DNA of 64,000 nucleotides from Bacteroidota bacterium. GTDB taxonomy: Bacteria; Bacteroidota; Bacteroidia; Flavobacteriales; Flavobacteriaceae. Position numbers and translations under genes: made by a program. This document shows, piece by piece, positions 38,238-46,914 of the stretch (positions within the stretch are counted from its first letter, which is position 1; each line of letters starts with the position of its first letter). The DNA lies in assembly GCA_027592025.1 (NCBI GenBank), contig JAQCIQ010000001.1, positions 144,421 to 208,420 on the forward strand, read 5' to 3'. Below the pieces are notes generated by a model. That model was given only the letters and a program-made list of their open reading frames with translations, had not been told where the DNA came from and did not search any database.

Positions 38238-39541
38238 ACGCGTTCAATCTTTGCGCCAATAGCTCTCAGACGTTCATCGATGCGCTCATATCCCCTATCG
38301 ATTTGTTCAATGTTGTGAATGATCGAAGTTCCTTTGGCAGAAAGGGCAGCAATAAGCAGAGATATTCCAGCGCGTATGTCTGGAGAGGTCATGGTAGTTG
38401 CCTTGAGGTCTGACTGAAAGTCGTGTCCAATGACGTTGGCGCGATGTGGATCGCACAAAATAATTTTGGCTCCCATGTCTATTAATTTGTCCACGAAAAA
38501 CAAACGGCTTTCGAACATCTTTTGATGAATTAGTACACTGCCTCTTGCTTGTGTTGCGACAACTAGTACCACGCTCAGTAAGTCAGGTGTAAATCCTGGC
38601 CATGGTGCATCGGCAACAGTGAGTACTGAGCCGTCGATATAATTTTGAATGGCATAACCCTCTTTATGTTCGGGTATAACAATGTCATCTCCATCTCGTT
38701 CAACTGTCAAGCCGAATTTCCGGAAAACATCTGGAATCTGACCCAAATAGTCCCAATTGACGTTTTTGATTCTCAACGCGCTCTTGGTCATGGCAGCCAA
38801 ACCAATCCAACTGCCTATTTCAATCATATCGGGTAACATCGTATGAGTAGTACCTCCCAGTACTTTGACCCCTTCAATGGTCAACAAATTAGACCCTATA
38901 CCTGAAATTTTGGCTCCCATTCGGTTGAGCATGTGACAGAGTTGTTGCAAATAGGGCTCGCAAGCCGCGTTGTATATAGTTGTTGTTCCTTTGGCAAATA
39001 CAGCAGCCATAACGATGTTCGCAGTTCCGGTAACCGAAGCCTCATCCAATAACATGTGGACACCGTGTAATTCTTTCGCTTCAACACCAAAAAAATGATC
39101 TTCTTGATTGTATCTGAAATTAGCACCCAGTTTGATAAAGCCTTCAAAATGAGTGTCCAATCGGCGTCGACCGATCTTGTCTCCTCCAGGCTTTGGAATG
39201 TAACCTCTACCAAAACGACCTAGCATTGGACCGACCAACATGATTGATCCTCTCAAACCACTACCGTCCTGCTTAAATTCAGGTGTTTCAAGAAAACCCA
39301 AATTGACATCATCGGCCTGAAAGGTGTAGGAGGAAGCTGAAATTTTTTCAACTTTGACATTCAATTTCCTGATTAATTCAATGAGTTTATTGACATCCAA
39401 AATATCAGGAATGTTGTGGATGGTTACTTTCTCCGCGGTGAGCAATACAGCACAAAGAATTTGTAGCGCTTCATTTTTTGCTCCTTGGGGCTGAACTTCC
39501 CCTTGAAGCTTGTGCCCGCCTTCAATTTTAAATGAATTCAT
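38234..39541 (-). CDS. murA: UDP-N-acetylglucosamine 1-carboxyvinyltransferase, Cys-to-Asp variant
   Basis: First committed step of peptidoglycan synthesis (PEP transfer to UDP-GlcNAc), cytosolic, 435 aa. Substrate loop QPQGAKNEALQIL (17-29), GSGLRGSIMLVGPMLGRFG (93-111) and AGISLLIAALSAKG are typical. In the catalytic loop PGGDKIGRRRLDTH the residue matching E. coli Cys115, the fosfomycin target, is Asp121. MurA with Asp here is active and fosfomycin-insensitive in other bacteria (for example Mycobacterium and Chlamydia). The DUF4290 gene lies 15 bp upstream, probably same transcript. Confidence 0.95.
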   Translation of the reverse strand: MNSFKIEGGHKLQGEVQPQGAKNEALQILCAVLLTAEKVTIHNIPDILDVNKLIELIRKLNVKVEKISASSYTFQADDVNLGFLETPEFKQDGSGLRGSIMLVGPMLGRFGRGYIPKPGGDKIGRRRLDTHFEGFIKLGANFRYNQEDHFFGVEAKELHGVHMLLDEASVTGTANIVMAAVFAKGTTTIYNAACEPYLQQLCHMLNRMGAKISGIGSNLLTIEGVKVLGGTTHTMLPDMIEIGSWIGLAAMTKSALRIKNVNWDYLGQIPDVFRKFGLTVERDGDDIVIPEHKEGYAIQNYIDGSVLTVADAPWPGFTPDLLSVVLVVATQARGSVLIHQKMFESRLFFVDKLIDMGAKIILCDPHRANVIGHDFQSDLKATTMTSPDIRAGISLLIAALSAKGTSIIHNIEQIDRGYERIDERLRAIGAKIERV

Positions 39542-39556
39542 ACCTGAAGTCTTAAC

Positions 39557-40216
39557 TTAGAACCTTTGTTTCCGATTGCGGTTGTTGCTTTTGGCAGGTT
39601 TTTTATTGGTCGAAGAGAATTTACTTTTGACACGAAGTAAATCATCAGTATTCGCCAAAACGATATCCTTCCCTTTAAGATTTAAGGCGCCATTGGACAA
39701 CTCAAACAAGTGTTCGAATATTAAGCTGTCTTCAACCGTGTCTTTATTCCAGTTTAAAAAAGACTTTTTCATGTGATTGGCAATGGCAATAATCAACGCT
39801 TCTTTCTTTTCCCCTTCCTCCCAAGATGAGGCCACGTCAATCATGGTCTTGATGTGGTTGCCATAAAACCGGTATTTGGGAAAATTCTGAGGATAATGTA
39901 GCGGGTCGGGTCTTGCTTCAAGAGCTTCTCGAACAGGAATGTCAAAGGGAGAATCAACATCTAAATCGAAATCGGCGATAATAAAAAGTTGATCCCATAG
40001 CTTATGCTGAAAATCAGGCACATCACGAAGATGAGGTTGCATGTTACCCATTACAGAAATAATGGCTTTGGCCAACCTGTTGCGCTCTTCTTTTGGCTCG
40101 GCGGCCTTGGCATAAGCTATCATTTTTTGTATATGACGCCCGTATTCAGGTATGATTAACCTCTCGCGTTCTGTGTTGTAATCTAAAGATGTTTCCAAAA
40201 AAAATAATTTAAGCAT
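39557..40216 (-). CDS. DUF4290 domain protein
   Basis: 219 aa, mostly helical, with DYNTERERLIIPEYGRHIQKMI (starting near residue 12) and NMQPHLRDVPDFQHKLWDQLF, matching the Bacteroidota-restricted DUF4290 family. ATG 40216 adds about ten residues before the usual family start but no other start codon is available. The C-terminus is Lys/Asn/Arg-rich (SSTNKKPAKSNNRNRKQRF), likely unstructured. Function unknown; its position directly before murA is conserved in my recollection and hints at a cell-wall link, which is inference. Confidence 0.82.
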   Translation of the reverse strand: MLKLFFLETSLDYNTERERLIIPEYGRHIQKMIAYAKAAEPKEERNRLAKAIISVMGNMQPHLRDVPDFQHKLWDQLFIIADFDLDVDSPFDIPVREALEARPDPLHYPQNFPKYRFYGNHIKTMIDVASSWEEGEKKEALIIAIANHMKKSFLNWNKDTVEDSLIFEHLFELSNGALNLKGKDIVLANTDDLLRVKSKFSSTNKKPAKSNNRNRKQRF

Positions 40217-40262
40217 GCAAATTACGAAAAAGGAAGCTATAAATTGAACTTGAATTCATATA

Positions 40263-40556
40263 TCAGAGTGAAATAACTCCCGTTACCTTGGCGCCTACCT
40301 CCTTATATTTCTCAATAATTGCATTTGGCGATTCCATGATTAGAGTAATGGATACACTCGTATAGGTCCCCTTGCCCGATTCAACAACGCGATACTCTGG
40401 TCTGAGCTCTTGAAAAATAGCTTTGAGAGATTCTAGCTGATTATCCTTAGTTTTGTAAATGAACTTATACAAATAGGTATTAGGCCAGACGTCTGACGAT
40501 TCTAACTTTTCTTTGAGATTGGTGTAAAACTGGTCTGAGTTGGACGGTAAATTCAT
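40263..40556 (-). CDS. DUF493 family protein
   Basis: 97 aa from ATG 40556 (open to 40583). Ferredoxin-like small domain of the YbeD/DUF493 type: YLYKFIYKTKDNQLESL, GKGTYTSVSITLIMESPNAIIEKYKEV and a final VTGVISL. YbeD-like proteins are proposed regulatory domains; role unknown. A perfect -7 TATTTTTG (minus strand, 40580-40573) lies 16 nt upstream of the chosen ATG, supporting this start. Confidence 0.82.
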   Translation of the reverse strand: MNLPSNSDQFYTNLKEKLESSDVWPNTYLYKFIYKTKDNQLESLKAIFQELRPEYRVVESGKGTYTSVSITLIMESPNAIIEKYKEVGAKVTGVISL

Positions 40557-40647
40557 AAGTCTATCGTTGGCACAAAAATACAATTAATTAGGATTTTTAT
40601 GTTGTAAGTTTAATTCCGACTTTTGCAACGTGCAAATTTAGCATCTA

Positions 40648-41211
40648 ATGGAGCGTAAAAGAATCGTAATTACAGGAGGACCTGGAACAGGAAAAACCAC
40701 TATCATCAATAGACTTATTGAGTCTGGATATTCTTGTATGGAAGAGGTATCCAGGCAGATTACTCTTGAAGCCCAAAAAAATGGGGTTGAGCAGTTGTTT
40801 GTTTCGGATCCTATTGGCTTTAGTGTGCAATTGGCTAACGGGCGAGCCGAACATTTTTACAAAGCTGATGAATTGAATGATGCGTTGGTGTTTTTCGATC
40901 GTGGTATTCCAGACGTGCCTGCCTATCTCAATTTTTCAAAATCAACGATTCCAGACAGCATTGCAAAACTTTCCAAGAATCTGCGCTATGACATGGTATT
41001 TATAGTGAACCCTTGGAAAGAGATTTATACCTCCGACAATGAACGTTACGAGTCATTTGAGCTGGCCTTAAAAATACACCAACATCTGGTTGACACATAC
41101 ACCTCATTAGACTATTCTCTTATCGAAATACCGTTCGGAGATGTGACCTCGCGGGTTAATTTTATCATCTCATGTCTGAAACAGGAAAATCTATTACCAA
41201 GTCAGTCTTAA
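40648..41211 (+). CDS. AAA/NadR-type ATP-binding protein
   Basis: 187-aa P-loop protein: Walker A ITGGPGTGKTTI (8-19), a Walker B-like VFFDRGIPDVPAYL (about 76-89), and VNPWKEIYTSDNERYES, which resembles the ATPase/kinase domain family AAA_28 (similar to the NadR kinase half). May phosphorylate a small molecule; substrate unknown. Its last 40 bases are shared with the recQ start, so the two are coupled. Confidence 0.82.
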   Translation: MERKRIVITGGPGTGKTTIINRLIESGYSCMEEVSRQITLEAQKNGVEQLFVSDPIGFSVQLANGRAEHFYKADELNDALVFFDRGIPDVPAYLNFSKSTIPDSIAKLSKNLRYDMVFIVNPWKEIYTSDNERYESFELALKIHQHLVDTYTSLDYSLIEIPFGDVTSRVNFIISCLKQENLLPSQS

Positions 41212-43070
41212 AGACCTATTGGGGTCACGATGATTTTCGGGGTCTTCAAGAGCCTGTGATTCAAACCGTCCTGACCAAGCAGGACTGTGTTGTTGTTCTT
41301 CCTACTGGAGGCGGAAAGTCTTTGTGTTATCAATTGCCTACGATGGTCAATGAGGGTCTTTGTATCGTAGTTTCACCTCTTATTGCTCTAATTAAAGATC
41401 AAGTTGATGGGCTTAATCGCATAGGAATCAAAGCCCTTGAACTTTCTGGTGGGATGTCGTTCGAAGACACCAACATCATTATGGACAACTGTCTTTATGG
41501 CGGTTACAAATTCCTTTACCTCTCTCCAGAAAGGCTTCAACAACCAATGATATTAAACCGTTTGGCACAACTTAAGTTGTCTCTCATCGCCATTGATGAG
41601 GCTCACTGTATATCTCAATGGGGTCACGATTTTAGACCAGCCTATGGCAAGCTGTCAGTTCTCAAAGACCTGTTTCCTCAAGTTCCCATTATTGCATTAT
41701 CTGCCACAGCGACAGAAGCCGTGATTAAAGACATCATAGTCAGCTTGAATTTGTCAGCACCCAAAGTATTTAAAGACAATATTCTCAGGCCTAACATCTC
41801 CTATGTAGTTGAAAAGGTTGAAGACAAAACTTACCGCTTGCTCGAATATCTCAAGCCGGTTTCACAAAATGCCATCATCTATGTCAGAAGCAGAAATCAC
41901 ACCATTGATGTGGCAAGGGAGTTGAACGCTTCAGGTTTTAAAGCAGCCTTTTATCACGGCGGAATGCCATCGCATCTCAAAGAAAAGCAGATGTCATCTT
42001 GGATGAAGGAGGAAAATCGGGTCATGGTTGCGACCAGTGCATTTGGCATGGGCATCGACAAATCGAACGTTGAATTGATCGTTCACCTTGACCTTCCTGA
42101 AAGTTTAGAAGCCTATTATCAAGAATCGGGACGAGCCGGACGTAACAACGAACCGGCCAAGGCCGTTATTCTTTGGGGCGACAATGACGGCGCTAGATTA
42201 TCGTCATTTTTTATTGATCAGTTGCCAACGGTTGATTTCATCAAATCAGTCTACAGACACCTCTGCTCCTATTTGCAAATCGCTTATGGGGAATTGAACG
42301 AACAATTGTACAATTTGGATTTCATATCCTTTTGCGGTCATTTTCATTTACCAAAAAACAGCGTTTACCAAGTGCTCAAAATTCTCGATCAGCACAGCAT
42401 CATCAGTTTAAGAGATAATTTCAGATCTGAGTTTAAGATAAAGTTCAATCAAAGCAGTCACGAACTGTTGAATTACTTGCATGACAGGACTCAATTGGCC
42501 GAGGTGGTCCTTCCAATTTTAAGGAGCTATACCAATTGTTTTGAATATTTAGTCAACATTGATCTGAATCGTGTGGCTCACGCTGCCAATACCTCCATTG
42601 AGCGGGTGTTGCAGGTGATAGAACAGCTGCACAAAGAAAATGTGCTGTCGTTAGAACGCAGCGACTCCGATGTTGCCATCTTATTTTTAGAACCTCGAGA
42701 AGATGACAAAACCATCAACCGTATTGCCAAGGACGTCGAAAAGATCATTCAAGGAAAAATCAAAAGGGTCAAGGACGTGCAGAAATATGTGCAAAACAAT
42801 CAACAGTGTCGCGCCGTAAAGCTGTCCTCATATTTCAGTTCAACTTCCGTAGAGGGCTGCGGCCATTGTTCAGTTTGCATGACACCCAAAACGATGAACG
42901 AATCCGATCTTAAATCACAGATTTTAAGTGCCCTGTCAAGCAATCCCAGAACATCAAGAGAATTAGTAGACATGACCCATGCCGATCCTGGGCAATTGAC
43001 CGCCTGCCTGAAAAAATTACTGGCTCAAGACCAAATAAAAGTATCTTTGGACAATCGATTCAGCTTATGA
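41172..43070 (+). CDS. recQ: ATP-dependent DNA helicase RecQ
   Basis: 3'-5' helicase for recombination repair, 632 aa. Motifs: I PTGGGKSLCYQLP (40-52), II IDEAHCISQWGHDFRP, III ALSATATEAV, VI QESGRAGR; zinc site with Cys in QQCRAVKLSSYF and CGHCSVC; then an RQC winged helix. A separate HRDC domain is not evident, so it is a core-type RecQ. Starts 40 bases inside the preceding ATPase gene; its stop overlaps fmt (ATGA). Confidence 0.94.
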   Translation: MSETGKSITKSVLKTYWGHDDFRGLQEPVIQTVLTKQDCVVVLPTGGGKSLCYQLPTMVNEGLCIVVSPLIALIKDQVDGLNRIGIKALELSGGMSFEDTNIIMDNCLYGGYKFLYLSPERLQQPMILNRLAQLKLSLIAIDEAHCISQWGHDFRPAYGKLSVLKDLFPQVPIIALSATATEAVIKDIIVSLNLSAPKVFKDNILRPNISYVVEKVEDKTYRLLEYLKPVSQNAIIYVRSRNHTIDVARELNASGFKAAFYHGGMPSHLKEKQMSSWMKEENRVMVATSAFGMGIDKSNVELIVHLDLPESLEAYYQESGRAGRNNEPAKAVILWGDNDGARLSSFFIDQLPTVDFIKSVYRHLCSYLQIAYGELNEQLYNLDFISFCGHFHLPKNSVYQVLKILDQHSIISLRDNFRSEFKIKFNQSSHELLNYLHDRTQLAEVVLPILRSYTNCFEYLVNIDLNRVAHAANTSIERVLQVIEQLHKENVLSLERSDSDVAILFLEPREDDKTINRIAKDVEKIIQGKIKRVKDVQKYVQNNQQCRAVKLSSYFSSTSVEGCGHCSVCMTPKTMNESDLKSQILSALSSNPRTSRELVDMTHADPGQLTACLKKLLAQDQIKVSLDNRFSL

Positions 43071-44023
43071 CTCATAGCACATCATTGAGAGTGGTTTTTA
43101 TGGGGACTCCAGAATTTGCAGTCAGCAGTTTGGAAGCTATCAGATCGTCCCTACACCATTTGGTTGGCGTTGTTACAGTACCCGACAGACCAGCTGGACG
43201 TGGGCAAAAACTGCAAATGTCTGACGTAAAAACGTATTGTTTGGAACACAAACTCCCAGTCATGCAACCCGAGAGTCTTACTGACAATGCTTTCGTCAAA
43301 AAATTGCACAGCCTAAGGGCCGATGTTTTTGTCGTGGTGGCCTTCAAGCTGCTGCCTAAAATGGTGTTCGGCATTCCTAAATTTGGAACCTTTAATTGTC
43401 ATGCTTCTCTTTTACCCGACTATCGCGGTGCTGCCCCCATCAACTGGGTTATCATCAATGGAGAACGAGAAACAGGAGTGACCACCTTTTTTATAGATGA
43501 TAAAATAGACACAGGATCGATCATAGAAAAAACCTCTACTCCCATCGCTGACCGAGACAATGCTGGCAGCTTGCATGACAAGTTGAAAATATTGGGCAGT
43601 CAATTGGTGGTATCGACACTCGATAAGATTGCGGAAGGATCGGCAAACCCGGTTCCACAAACCCATCCAAACGTTCTCAAAAAGGCTCCAAAACTAAATC
43701 CTGAAAACAGAAAAATCGATTGGCATGTTGACGGCCGAACCATCGTCAATCTGTCAAGAGGACTTTCGCCCTATCCCTGTGCCTGGACAAACATGAGTTT
43801 TGACAATTTGACTTACAGCCTTAAAATCTCAGAAATTGAATTTGAAGCGGCCACCCATCGAGAAAAGAATGGATCGGTCATCTGCGAGAAGAAAGCTGCC
43901 AAGGTAGCCGTCCATGATGGGTATATAATTTTGAAAAAATTGCAGTTTCAAGGAAAAAAAATGCTTGACATTACTGACTTGTTGAACGGATCGGCACTAA
44001 AAACGGGCTGTATGATGGGTTAA
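43067..44023 (+). CDS. fmt: Methionyl-tRNA formyltransferase
   Basis: Formylates initiator Met-tRNA with 10-formyl-THF, 318 aa. FMGTPEFAVSSLEAI (9-23), VPDRPAGRGQKLQMSD (folate and tRNA loop), FNCHASLLPDYRGAAPINWVI with the catalytic His/Asn, and a C-terminal OB-fold half containing LSPYPCAWT. ATG overlaps the recQ stop by four bases, so ATPase-recQ-fmt is one unit. Confidence 0.95.
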   Translation: MTHSTSLRVVFMGTPEFAVSSLEAIRSSLHHLVGVVTVPDRPAGRGQKLQMSDVKTYCLEHKLPVMQPESLTDNAFVKKLHSLRADVFVVVAFKLLPKMVFGIPKFGTFNCHASLLPDYRGAAPINWVIINGERETGVTTFFIDDKIDTGSIIEKTSTPIADRDNAGSLHDKLKILGSQLVVSTLDKIAEGSANPVPQTHPNVLKKAPKLNPENRKIDWHVDGRTIVNLSRGLSPYPCAWTNMSFDNLTYSLKISEIEFEAATHREKNGSVICEKKAAKVAVHDGYIILKKLQFQGKKMLDITDLLNGSALKTGCMMG

Positions 44024-44121
44024 AAACTGACGTATTCTCATTTTTTGGCCGCTAAATCCCTTCCCTTTATTAACATTTAACCCATTTTATTAACATATTC
44101 ATCTTTAAATACGTCACAATC

Positions 44122-44152
44122 CTTGTGAGAATGTATAATCCAGTTAAATTTG
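44122..44152 (+). promoter_or_regulatory. Promoter of the HU gene
   Basis: CTTG (44122-44125), 19-bp spacer, TAAATTTG (44145-44152). The -7 is perfect and the -33 has one mismatch; a 48-nt leader follows. Confidence 0.6.
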
Positions 44153-44200
44153 TTTCAGTGAATCATTTGTGAACACTCTAATTTTTAAAAACAAACAATT

Positions 44201-44473
44201 ATGAACAAAACAGATTTAATCGAAGGAATGGCGGAACACGCCGGTATTTCTAAGGCAGCTGCAAAAAAAGCTTTGGATTCTTTTGTAGGTAACGTTGAAG
44301 GCGCGCTTAAAAAAGGTAAGCGTGTTTCTCTTGTAGGTTTTGGATCTTTCTCAGTTTCAAAACGTGCTGCACGTGAAGGTAGAAATCCTCAAACTGGTGC
44401 TACTATCAAAATTAAAGCAAAGAATGTTGTAAAATTCAAAGCAGGTTCTGATTTGACAGATGCTGTAAACTAA
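44201..44473 (+). CDS. hup: HU family DNA-binding protein
   Basis: Nucleoid protein that bends DNA, 90 aa, the exact HU length. Helical N-terminus MNKTDLIEGMAEHAGISKAAAKKAL, signature GFGSFSVSKRAAREGRNPQTG (47-67) and the DNA-clasping arm ending KAKNVVKFKAG. Codons are biased toward a highly expressed set (GGT, GTT, GCT, CGT), unlike neighbours. Own promoter and strong terminator. Confidence 0.97.
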   Translation: MNKTDLIEGMAEHAGISKAAAKKALDSFVGNVEGALKKGKRVSLVGFGSFSVSKRAAREGRNPQTGATIKIKAKNVVKFKAGSDLTDAVN

Positions 44474-44490
44474 GAATTTTCTTTCTAAAT

Positions 44491-44519
44491 AAAAGCCCGC
44501 ACTTTGCGGGCTTTTTTTT
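44491..44519 (+). terminator. Terminator after the HU gene
   Basis: AAAAGCCCGC (44491-44500) pairs with GCGGGCTTTT (44506-44515) around ACTTT, with eight T residues (44512-44519). Confidence 0.92.
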
Positions 44520-44582
44520 GCATTATCATTTTATCTTGTTACCTTTCGTATAATATTAAACCCAGTTTACAATTCTTAACCA

Positions 44583-45143
44583 TTGAAAACTAACATTCTT
44601 CAAAAAGGCAAACTGCTGATTGCAGAGCCTTCCATACTCAACGACAATTGGTTTAACCGATCGGTCTTGCTGCTGGTCGAGCATAACGAACAGGGTTCTG
44701 TTGGTTTTATTCTCAATAAACCGTTGGAATACTCCATTAACGACGCAGTACCCGAAATTGAAGCTAATTTTCCCTTATACAACGGCGGCCCAGTCGATCA
44801 AGACAATTTATATTTTATTCACACCTGTCCACATCTCATTAGAAACAGCGAAATGATTGGAAGTGAACTCTACTGGGGTGGTGATGTCCGTTCGGTTGCG
44901 CAACTCATTAACGACGGCGAAATTTTGGGCAGTGAAATCAGATTTTTTCTGGGATACTCCGGATGGGAAAGTGGACAATTGGAAAATGAAATCAGGCTGA
45001 ATTCTTGGGTGGTCAGGAAGAACAGTTTTAAAGCTGGTGTCATTTTACAACAAGACCATTCATTTTGGAAACAAGAAATGCTTAAACTGGGCGGAGACTA
45101 TCAGATATGGGCCAATGCCCCTGACGATCCTTCCTTCAATTAA
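44583..45143 (+). CDS. YqgE/AlgH family protein
   Basis: 186 aa, UPF0301. TTG start; no ATG is available before conserved sequence begins (KGKLLIAEPSILNDNWFNRSVLLL, GSVGFILNKPL, YNGGPVDQDNLYFIH, FLGYSGWESGQLENEI). Molecular function unknown; AlgH/YqgE has been linked to alginate regulation and oxidative enzymes only loosely. Ends four bases into the convergent aminotransferase (TTAA). Confidence 0.9.
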   Translation: MKTNILQKGKLLIAEPSILNDNWFNRSVLLLVEHNEQGSVGFILNKPLEYSINDAVPEIEANFPLYNGGPVDQDNLYFIHTCPHLIRNSEMIGSELYWGGDVRSVAQLINDGEILGSEIRFFLGYSGWESGQLENEIRLNSWVVRKNSFKAGVILQQDHSFWKQEMLKLGGDYQIWANAPDDPSFN

Positions 45144-45973
45144 AGTGAGGCGTTAAGCGCTTCGATTAACGTCTGGGCGCAGACTGTACCAAACTGTTTT
45201 TTTCTGAAGTTGGTAACTGGCCGCACACCTTGAATGATATTGGAAATGAACATTTCATCGGCTTGCTGAATGTCAAACGGAGAAACTACCACCTCCTCTA
45301 CCCTGAAACCTAGTTTAGGAGCCAATTCAATGATTTGTCGCCTCATGATGCCGTTCAAACAGCCTTCGGATAGCGCAGGTGTTTTTATTGTTTTGTCAAA
45401 CACAAGAAAAACATTGCCATTGAGGGCCTCAATAACGTTCTTTTGGGTATTCAACAACAAACAATTGTCAAAATCATTTTCTTTGGCATAGATTCCTCCG
45501 AGGATATTCACCATTCTGTTCGATGTCTTGACCGTACTGAGAAGACCTGGAGGCACCAAAAAGTCCTTGTAAATATCCACTGTATAAGAAGACAAGTTCA
45601 AGGGATAATCTTGTTCTGCCAGGGGCTGAACAGTAATGCAATAGCCCACCTCATTGGAAACTGGGGTATAAAGACCTTCCGCGTCACGAAAAACTACCAT
45701 TTTTATACGTGCATTGGAACAATTTGAGGATTGAGCATTAACCAGAGCCGTGATTTCGGACAGCAAATGTTCTGGCGTGAAATGATTTGGAATTTCCATG
45801 CGACAAATGCGCATGTTGGCCATAAGCCGAAAATAATGTGATTCAAAAAAAAGAGGTTGACCATTTCTGATCCGCATGGTTTCAAAAACCGCATCGGCAT
45901 AATTAAACGCCCTGTTGCTCACGTTGACCTTAGCTTCTTCCTGAGGAACAAGTTGACCATTGAGATTTATCAT
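45140..45973 (-). CDS. Class IV aminotransferase (4-amino-4-deoxychorismate lyase / branched-chain type)
   Basis: PLP enzyme of fold type IV, 277 aa. NYADAVFETMRIRNGQPLFFESHYFRL (starting near 25), VKTSNRMVNILGGIYAKENDFDNCLLLN with the PLP Lys in VKTSNR, and EGCLNGIMRRQIIELA near 217. The fold includes PabC, IlvE and D-amino-acid aminotransferase; the FETMR start and size favour PabC-like activity for folate, but substrate cannot be fixed. It precedes no gene in the same unit except the START-like gene one base upstream, on the same strand. Confidence 0.86.
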   Translation of the reverse strand: MINLNGQLVPQEEAKVNVSNRAFNYADAVFETMRIRNGQPLFFESHYFRLMANMRICRMEIPNHFTPEHLLSEITALVNAQSSNCSNARIKMVVFRDAEGLYTPVSNEVGYCITVQPLAEQDYPLNLSSYTVDIYKDFLVPPGLLSTVKTSNRMVNILGGIYAKENDFDNCLLLNTQKNVIEALNGNVFLVFDKTIKTPALSEGCLNGIMRRQIIELAPKLGFRVEEVVVSPFDIQQADEMFISNIIQGVRPVTNFRKKQFGTVCAQTLIEALNASL

Positions 45974-45974
45974 A

Positions 45975-46361
45975 TCAAACGGCTCCTAGAATGTGTTTCA
46001 GTGCACTTATTTGGTTTTCCCAAATCATTTTGGCTTCTTCCAGCTCATCTTCTTCGGCAAAATCGGTAACTATGAGCGATACATCTTTGGTGATTTCGTC
46101 AACTTGAAGACGCATTTCGAAGTAACACACTTCATTCTCGTCCTCCAGCCATTGAAATTTCACACGCTCTTCATTCTTTTTACTCAACAGTTTAGCCCGT
46201 TCTTCAGCATCGTCCCAGATAAAGACAAAGACGTCTCCTCTGGAGTTCACATTGTCAGCAAACCATTCGGCCAAACCTGAGGCTGTTGAAATGTACTGAA
46301 ACAACATATAGGTTGAGGCGTGTATCGGAAATTCGAGTTCAAATTTTGTCTTAGTAGTCAT
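45975..46361 (-). CDS. START-like domain protein
   Basis: 128 aa with the Bet v1/SRPBCC pattern: KFELEFPIHASTYMLFQYISTASGLAEWFADNV (split from residue 5), VFIWDDAEERAKLLSKKNEERVKFQWLEDE, and a C-terminal helix WENQISALKHILGAV. Matches the Bacteroidota START-like family with AHSA1-like N-terminus; ligand unknown. One base separates it from the aminotransferase gene, so they are cotranscribed. No signal peptide, so cytosolic. Confidence 0.83.
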   Translation of the reverse strand: MTTKTKFELEFPIHASTYMLFQYISTASGLAEWFADNVNSRGDVFVFIWDDAEERAKLLSKKNEERVKFQWLEDENEVCYFEMRLQVDEITKDVSLIVTDFAEEDELEEAKMIWENQISALKHILGAV

Positions 46362-46435
46362 ATGCTCAGTAAAGCGGTCAATATAGGTATATAATTTAAA
46401 AAAAACGAATTGTCGGGATTATTATTGAAGCTAAA

Positions 46436-46466
46436 TTTGCGACAATTGAATTTGTTTCTATCTTTG
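46436..46466 (+). promoter_or_regulatory. Promoter of tRNA-Met
   Basis: TTTG (46436-46439), 19-bp spacer, TATCTTTG (46459-46466), ending 14 nt before the tRNA. Full consensus match, so the tRNA gene is likely expressed. Confidence 0.72.
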
Positions 46467-46480
46467 AGGCCTTGAAAAAT

Positions 46481-46554
46481 GGCGAGGTAGCTCAGCTGGT
46501 TAGAGCGTCGGATTCATAACCCGGAGGTCGGGGGATCGTGCCCCCCTCTCGCTA
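46481..46554 (+). tRNA. tRNA-Met (CAT) with altered T loop
   Basis: 74 nt. Acceptor GGCGAGG pairs with TCTCGCT (G-T at both ends), D arm GCTC/GAGC, anticodon loop TTCATAA at 46513-46519, variable AGGTC, T stem GGGGG/CCCCC. The T loop reads ATCGTGC (46535-46541) instead of TTCRANT: positions 54 and 58 are A and T, a swap of the near-universal T54-A58 pair, and position 60 also looks changed. Stem 31-39 is A-C. Body resembles elongator Met tRNA of this phylum. CCA not encoded. Confidence 0.88.
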
Positions 46555-46886
46555 CACATTTGGCACAACAACTGCAGGAATTTCGCCCCAAATTCCTGAG
46601 AGCATGGCAGACGGTATTTCTGCCGTGATCTTCACATGCAAGGCGCAATTACCCAGCAGATTTCTCACTACAGTATTTTATATTTTCAAAGATAGTATTA
46701 CATTTATCTAGATTTTGACCCCAAATCGAAGTCTTCAAAAGCAGCTTGACCGAAGTTAGCACTTTTTTTTCTGAGGTTTTTGATTGGGATCAACTGATTT
46801 GGGGTTTTATCAATTGCATCACCTATACCGTTGAGCGTCTTCTCCGTGAACGATGAAGATGGACACGCTAAAAGGATATAGCCCGT

Positions 46887-46908
46887 ATATCGGAACTGGT
46901 TCCGATAT
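46887..46908. repeat. 22-bp palindrome upstream of the Ntn-hydrolase cassette
   Basis: ATATCGGAAC (46887-46896), TG, GTTCCGATAT (46899-46908); perfect 10-bp arms. It lies 6 bp outside the left inverted repeat. Could be an operator, a cruciform or part of a mobility site. Confidence 0.6.
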
Positions 46909-46914
46909 TCAGTA

